Below are positions 60,274 to 64,000 of a stretch of DNA of 64,000 nucleotides, one piece after another. The notes below the pieces were generated by a model that saw only the letters and a list, made by a program, of their open reading frames with translations, ran no database searches and was not told the DNA's origin. The stretch comes from Streptomyces barringtoniae (lineage in GTDB: Bacteria > Actinomycetota > Actinomycetes > Streptomycetales > Streptomycetaceae), in the NCBI RefSeq assembly GCF_020819595.1, contig NZ_JAJHNP010000009.1, forward strand, positions 124,001 through 188,000, read 5' to 3'. Made by a program: the position numbers and the translations under genes. Within the stretch, counting starts at the first letter, position 1. Each line of letters begins with the position of its first letter.

Positions 60274-60813
60274 GTGAGCCGTCGATTGTCGCCCAGAGCC
60301 CGGAAGAGCTGGGTCGTCGTCCATGTGGTCGTCTCGGTCAGCTGGCTGGCGCTGATGCTCTGCCTGCTCACCCTCGGGGCCACGGCACTTGCGACCGACG
60401 ACGCGGACACCCTGCGGAGCGCGTACCGGGCGACGGGGATGCTGGGGGATGCGCTGATCGTCCCGCTGAGCCTGCTCACCCTGCTCAGTGGGATGGTGCT
60501 GAGTCTCGGCACGCCCTGGGGGCTGTTCCGCCACTACTGGGTCGCCGTCAAGTTCTGGCTGACCCTCGCGGCGACGGCGGCGTCGGTCTTCGCCCTCAGC
60601 GCCCGGCTGCACGACGCGGTGCACGCCGTGGCCCGGCATCCGACCGGCTCGATCGCGGAAATGCACCTGGGGTTCATCCGCTACAACACCGTGATCGTGC
60701 CGGCCGTCGCGCTGCTGCTGTATGTCTCGATCGTCGTGCTGTCCGTCTTCAAGCCGTGGGGGCGCCGGGTCACCACACCGGCGCGGGGCTCCCTCCTTCG
60801 CCGCGGGGGATGA
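60274..60813 (+). CDS. Four-helix membrane protein (DUF2269-like)
   Basis: The protein has 179 residues from GTG 60274 with AAGGAAG upstream. Four hydrophobic helices: about 13-36 (VVVHVVVSVSWLALMLCLLTLG), 60-82 (LIVPLSLLTLLSGMVLSLG), 92-108 and 138-160 (VIVPAVALLLYVSIVVLSVF). A His in helix 1 and a His-Tyr-Trp in the third region (FRHYWVAVKFWL) could bind heme or act in electron transfer, as in DUF2269-type proteins. The role is not known. It is a single gene divergent from the secreted propeller gene. Confidence 0.78.
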   Translation: MSRRLSPRARKSWVVVHVVVSVSWLALMLCLLTLGATALATDDADTLRSAYRATGMLGDALIVPLSLLTLLSGMVLSLGTPWGLFRHYWVAVKFWLTLAATAASVFALSARLHDAVHAVARHPTGSIAEMHLGFIRYNTVIVPAVALLLYVSIVVLSVFKPWGRRVTTPARGSLLRRGG

Positions 60814-60852
60814 ACGGCAACGGCCAAGGGCATGCGTGGCCCCCGAGTGCCC

Positions 60853-61626
60853 TCAGGGCCGGCGCGGATCAGGCCTCAGGACCGCGAAGACCGCCTGGGC
60901 GGGGTCGGCCAGCCAGGCGATGCGGCCGACGCCGGGGACGTTCGCCGCCGGCATCAGCACCGAGCCGCCGCTGTCGCCCACCGCCGTGACGATCGCGTCC
61001 GCGTCGGCCACGGCGAAGTACGGCACCCAGCGGGCGTCCTCCCGGTCGTCCCGCAGCGGGGCCACGCCGCCGAAGGAGCCCTCCTGCTGGTCGCCCTCCG
61101 CGATGCTGAGCACCTGGTACGTCATGCCCGGCGCCTGCATCTCCTGCGACCGCCAGCCGAACAGCCCGCGGTAGAAACCGATGGCCGCCTGCGGGTCCCT
61201 GACGTGCAGCTCCACCCAGACCAGCGCGTCGTCCTCCGACACCCGCTGCAGACCCTGCCCGTTCTGCAGCACCGCGAACTGCGCGCCCTGCGGGTCGGTG
61301 AACTGGGCGAAGGTGGTCTCGCCCATGCCGGCCGGCTCGGCGCGCACCCGGCCGCCCGCGTCGGTCACGGCCCGCGCGGTGGCCCAGGCGTCGTCGGTGC
61401 GGAAGTACGTCATCCAGGCGGATCTCGCCCCCGGCTCGGTCAGCGGGCCGAGCCCGGCGACCGTACCGCCGTTCTTCTGGAAGAAGCCGTAGCCGCCGCC
61501 TTGCGGGCCGGCGGAGGCGAACTCCCAGCCGAAGACGGCACCGTAGAAGGCGGCGGCCGCCTGTGTGTCGGGGCTGCCGAGGTCGATCCAGATGGGCGAT
61601 CCGGTGCGGAACTCTGTGCCGAGCAT
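60853..61626 (-). CDS. Two-domain glyoxalase/VOC-family protein
   Basis: The protein has 257 residues; AGGAGGAG precedes ATG 61626. Two VOC modules in tandem: SPIWIDLGSPDTQAAAAFYGAVFGW...FAQFTDPQGAQFAVLQ, and ALVWVELHVRDPQAAIGFYRGLFGW...IAWLADPAQAVFAVLRP. Metal ligands are incomplete: the usual His and Glu positions hold other residues in part (DLGS, ELHV), so it may bind a drug or substrate rather than catalyse. This layout is common in Streptomyces as 'VOC family protein', often near stress genes. No partner is evident. Confidence 0.88.
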   Translation of the reverse strand: MLGTEFRTGSPIWIDLGSPDTQAAAAFYGAVFGWEFASAGPQGGGYGFFQKNGGTVAGLGPLTEPGARSAWMTYFRTDDAWATARAVTDAGGRVRAEPAGMGETTFAQFTDPQGAQFAVLQNGQGLQRVSEDDALVWVELHVRDPQAAIGFYRGLFGWRSQEMQAPGMTYQVLSIAEGDQQEGSFGGVAPLRDDREDARWVPYFAVADADAIVTAVGDSGGSVLMPAANVPGVGRIAWLADPAQAVFAVLRPDPRRP

Positions 61627-61817
61627 GCGTCTCCTCCTGCCGGTCCGGTGCGGAAGCCGCCCGCCACTATGCCGACGGACCCGGTCGGACCCGGCCGGGA
61701 CACGGGAAAAGAACCCCGCGAATCTGCGCAGGAGTGACACATGTGCTGCACACAGCCTTTCGAAAGGCTCGTTACCGTGACGGTCGCCCGCTCCCCCAGG
61801 ACTCAGGAAGACCACAG

Positions 61818-62681
61818 ATGGACTACTGCTCCTCGTGCCGCCGGCACCTCAACGGCGCCCTGGTCTGTCCCGGGTGCGGTGCCTACGCCCCGGACATAGC
61901 CCCGCCCCGCGCCCACGCCGGTGTCACGGCCGCACCGCTCGCCGCCGACAACTGGTTCGGCGCCGGGCAACCCGCCGCCGAGCCGTCCGCCGACCTCGCG
62001 GACACGGCCACGGACGCACCGCCCGCCGACGTCACCGACGCGCCGCGCGCCCCGCAGGGACGCGCCGCCCGGCGCCGGCAGCTGGCGCGCTGGAGGAAGA
62101 ACCAGCGCCGGGCCGTGGTGGCGACCGCCGTCGCACTCGTCGGCGGCGGCCTGACGCTCGCCTCGCTGGACCGCGGCAACGGCGACAAGGCCCAGGCGGC
62201 CACCGCACCGGACCACCGGAGCATGGGCCTCACCGAGGACCCGTCGGCCGCGCCCAGCAGCCCGCCGTCCACACCGGCCCCGCCCGCCGCCACACACCGG
62301 CACGCCCCCGCCGCACCGGCGGCACAGACGCCCGCCGTGAACGCCCCGCGGCAGCACTCCCTCGCCCCCGCGCCCCGCACGGCACAGTCCGCCGGCCACC
62401 CGCACACCGCCGCGGCGGCCCCGCAACCGGCCGCGCCGGCCGCCGCACAGCCACGGAGCACCGCACCGTCCTCCTCCGGCACCGGCACGGGCACGAGCAG
62501 CGGCACCGGCACGAGCACCGGCACCAGCACGGGCACGGGCACGGGTTCCTCCGGTACGGCGTCCCAGCCGGCCTCCTCCACCGGCACGGGCAGCGGTACC
62601 TCCACCTCACCGACGTCCCCGACGTCCCCGTCCTCGACGTCTTCCCACCAGCTCTGCCTGGTCCTGGTCTGCCTCGGCTGA
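61818..62681 (+). CDS. SCO2400-family zinc-ribbon membrane protein
   Basis: The protein has 287 residues from ATG 61818. The first 25 residues (MDYCSSCRRHLNG, then VCPGCGAYAPD) form a CxxC-CxxC zinc ribbon, which I remember as the SCO2400-like signature. A disordered Ala/Pro/Asp stretch, a basic patch (RRRQLARWRKNQRRA) and one helix (VVATAVALVGGGLTLASL, about 101-118) follow. The outer part is low complexity, with many GTGT/SGTG repeats, ending LCLVLVCLG with two Cys. It is probably a single-pass membrane protein with a cytoplasmic zinc head. Role unknown. Confidence 0.82.
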   Translation: MDYCSSCRRHLNGALVCPGCGAYAPDIAPPRAHAGVTAAPLAADNWFGAGQPAAEPSADLADTATDAPPADVTDAPRAPQGRAARRRQLARWRKNQRRAVVATAVALVGGGLTLASLDRGNGDKAQAATAPDHRSMGLTEDPSAAPSSPPSTPAPPAATHRHAPAAPAAQTPAVNAPRQHSLAPAPRTAQSAGHPHTAAAAPQPAAPAAAQPRSTAPSSSGTGTGTSSGTGTSTGTSTGTGTGSSGTASQPASSTGTGSGTSTSPTSPTSPSSTSSHQLCLVLVCLG

Positions 62682-62752
62682 CGGCACGCACACCCCCTGG
62701 GCCGCCCCCGTCGATCGGCTACGCTACGCGTCCGACGACGGGGGAGAGACAC

Positions 62753-63250
62753 ATGTTCGAGTACGGCAAACGACTCAAGGCGGCCGGTGCGACGGCGTTC
62801 CTGCTGGCCGCGCTCGCCGCGTGCGGCGGCGGTGGCCACGCAGGCGGCAGCCCGAGCCCCGACCCCGTCCACGGCCTCAAGGACACGACCCGGCACGTCT
62901 CCCGGCAGACCACCCGCGCCACCCGCCCGCACCTGGTCAAGAGGTGCACCACGGGCACCCACCAGGTCCGGCACAGCTCCCGCTCCGGCTCCGGCCGTCA
63001 CCGCCGCACCCGCACCTGGTACACCACCGAGCGCTACCAGGACTGCCACAAGGTGCGCAGCGGCACCGAGACGTACCGCAGGGAAACACGCCCGGAGCGG
63101 TGGTGCGTCCGCCTGGACGACGTGAACGGCAACCGCAGGCAGGACGACGTGTGGTACCGCGTCGACCGCCTCGACTACAACCGGGTCCTGGACGCCGACG
63201 ACCGCACCCGCGTGCAGTTCGTCCCGCTGTACCCGGACACCGGCTGCTGA
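62753..63250 (+). CDS. Putative Arg/His/Thr-rich lipoprotein
   Basis: The protein has 165 residues; GGGGAGAG precedes ATG 62753. A lipobox LAAC (Cys24) follows the signal peptide, so it is a likely lipoprotein. The middle has many Arg, His and Thr (DTTRHVSRQTTRATRPHLVKRC). It then reads WYTTERYQDCHKV, RPERWCVRLDDVNGN and LYPDTGC, giving four more Cys for disulfides. It looks like a small secreted domain of unknown family. It may be coupled to the SCO2400-like gene 71 bp upstream. Confidence 0.78.
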   Translation: MFEYGKRLKAAGATAFLLAALAACGGGGHAGGSPSPDPVHGLKDTTRHVSRQTTRATRPHLVKRCTTGTHQVRHSSRSGSGRHRRTRTWYTTERYQDCHKVRSGTETYRRETRPERWCVRLDDVNGNRRQDDVWYRVDRLDYNRVLDADDRTRVQFVPLYPDTGC

Positions 63251-63312
63251 CGTCGGGTTCCCGGCGCGGCCGACGGCGCCGCCCCCCTCGCCGTGCCCCC
63301 GCACCGCGCCCC

Positions 63313-64000
63313 TCACCGCCCCCGCCCCCGCTCGATGGCCGACTCCACCGCCGCGATCCGGTCCGCGAGGAGTCCCAGTGCGGCCACCGCCCGGCTCACG
63401 GGATCCTCCTCGGGACCGCCGAGGGCGCGGACGCGCGTGTGAGCGGTCTTCACCTCGGTCCAGCGGGCGGCCTGCGCCGGGGTCGACGTGCCGCGCAGTT
63501 CGGCGAGTTTGAGCAGGTTGGCCTCGGCGCCCGTGGTGAGGGTCTGCGCCTCGGCCGTGTAGTGGTCGTCGACGACGGCCTCGCGTTCGGTGTCGTTCAT
63601 GACCGGACGCAGGCGCCCGGCGATCCGGTTCATGTCGCGGTAGGAGCCCTGGAGGCGGAAGGGGGGTTCCGTGCGGGCGGCCTCCGACTGGGCGGCGGAG
63701 GCGATGTAGGCCTCGTTCACCGTCAGCACCGTCTCGCGGACCGCCAGCACATGGCGCAGCACGGCCACGGCGGCCGCCAGTTCGGCCGGCGGCATCGGGC
63801 GGGTGAGGCGGTCGGCGCGGGCCGTCGGGTCGGCGCCGGCCAGCCGGACCAGGAGGTCCAGGTCGGCGCGGTCGCGGGCGGCGAGCGGGGCGAGCACCGG
63901 GTTGGCGGTGAGGGCGTTCTCGACGAAGCTGAGCGCGAAGACGTCCTCCTTGCCGGTGAGGACGTCGCCGAGGTTCCACACGTCGGCGCGGTTGGCGAGC
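63313..64000 (-). CDS. C-terminus of a DNA-repair-ATPase-like protein (DUF3686 type), truncated by the window
   Basis: The open frame runs from 63999 to the stop at 63313 without a start that fits, so the gene begins beyond the window. The visible part reads LANRADVWNLGDVLTGKEDVFALSFVENALTANPVL, then LRHVLAVRETVLTVNEAYIASAAQSEAARTEPPFRLQGSYRDMN and ends IAAVESAIERG. From memory this matches the end of large (about 1,600-residue) AAA proteins annotated as DNA repair ATPases in Streptomyces. The AAA domain is outside the window, so the call rests on the tail. Confidence 0.7.
   Translation of the reverse strand, partial: LANRADVWNLGDVLTGKEDVFALSFVENALTANPVLAPLAARDRADLDLLVRLAGADPTARADRLTRPMPPAELAAAVAVLRHVLAVRETVLTVNEAYIASAAQSEAARTEPPFRLQGSYRDMNRIAGRLRPVMNDTEREAVVDDHYTAEAQTLTTGAEANLLKLAELRGTSTPAQAARWTEVKTAHTRVRALGGPEEDPVSRAVAALGLLADRIAAVESAIERGRGR

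Noticed and set aside
62461..62640. Short GGCACGGGCACG-type repeats that might be taken for a tandem-repeat locus
   Set aside because: They encode the Gly/Thr/Ser-rich tail of the SCO2400-like protein, so the repetition is low-complexity coding sequence.

Overview
The window is very GC-rich and crowded with secreted proteins. It carries families that I know mainly from Streptomyces: MatA/MatB, SCO2400-type and SCO5918-type proteins, an ECF41 sigma factor, and S53 peptidases with long leader peptides. It is therefore almost certainly a piece of a Streptomyces (or very close relative) chromosome, probably an accessory-rich stretch. About 54 intact or edge-truncated genes, three decayed gene remnants and several RNA-like or palindromic signals can be supported. 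I see no transposase, integrase, rRNA, complete tRNA or CRISPR array.

Layout. 0-1.3 kb: two tandem paralogous secreted proteins, the first cut by the window edge. 1.4-2.2 kb: a decayed glyoxalase gene and the 3' half of a tRNA-Gly-like sequence. 2.3-9 kb: an S53 peptidase, a membrane Ser/Thr kinase, small proteins and a large PGRP-type amidase. 9.9-11.5 kb: a coupled three-gene unit of a Cys-rich protein and two half-size YeeE/YedE sulfur transporters. 11.5-12.1 kb: a broken LAXTG surface protein. 12.3-17.4 kb: a first polysaccharide locus (deacetylase, nucleotide-sugar dehydrogenase, tiny membrane protein, processive GT2). 17.5-21 kb: a TetR / cupin / hydrolase / MFS unit with a clear operator. 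21.3-23.7 kb: two collagen-like membrane proteins and a secreted lipase-like hydrolase. 23.9-31.3 kb: a second polymer locus with PgsB and PgsC (poly-gamma-glutamate synthase type), a duplicated HAMP sensor, an NlpC/P60 hydrolase and a GT-C transferase. 31.3-35.1 kb: an ABC exporter with its own two-component system. 35.4-38.7 kb: a cold-shock cluster (MerR, Csp, DEAD-box helicase, CBS, SCO5918-type). 39-41 kb: a nitrate-sensor-like kinase. 41.2-43.9 kb: a small secreted peptide, a TrmB-type regulator and a second S53 peptidase. 43.9-49.1 kb: a third polymer locus with MatA, MatB and a bifunctional penicillin-binding protein. 50-55.4 kb: a sigma factor, a membrane partner, a tethered ligand-binding receptor and an unusual NTPase. 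55.6-60 kb: an ECF41 sigma factor with an FAD oxidoreductase, and a secreted beta-propeller protein. 60.3-64 kb: mixed small genes and the C-terminus of a large DNA-repair-ATPase-type protein.

The common theme is the cell surface. Three separate extracellular polymer systems lie within 37 kb, with peptidoglycan enzymes, collagen-like proteins and secreted peptidases around them. The most interesting candidates for undescribed biology are the PgsBC locus that lacks the usual CapA/PgsA partner, the receptor-NTPase module at 50-55 kb, the hairpin inserted in frame in the first S53 peptidase gene, and the paired tRNA-Gly-like scars at 1.9 and 9.2 kb.
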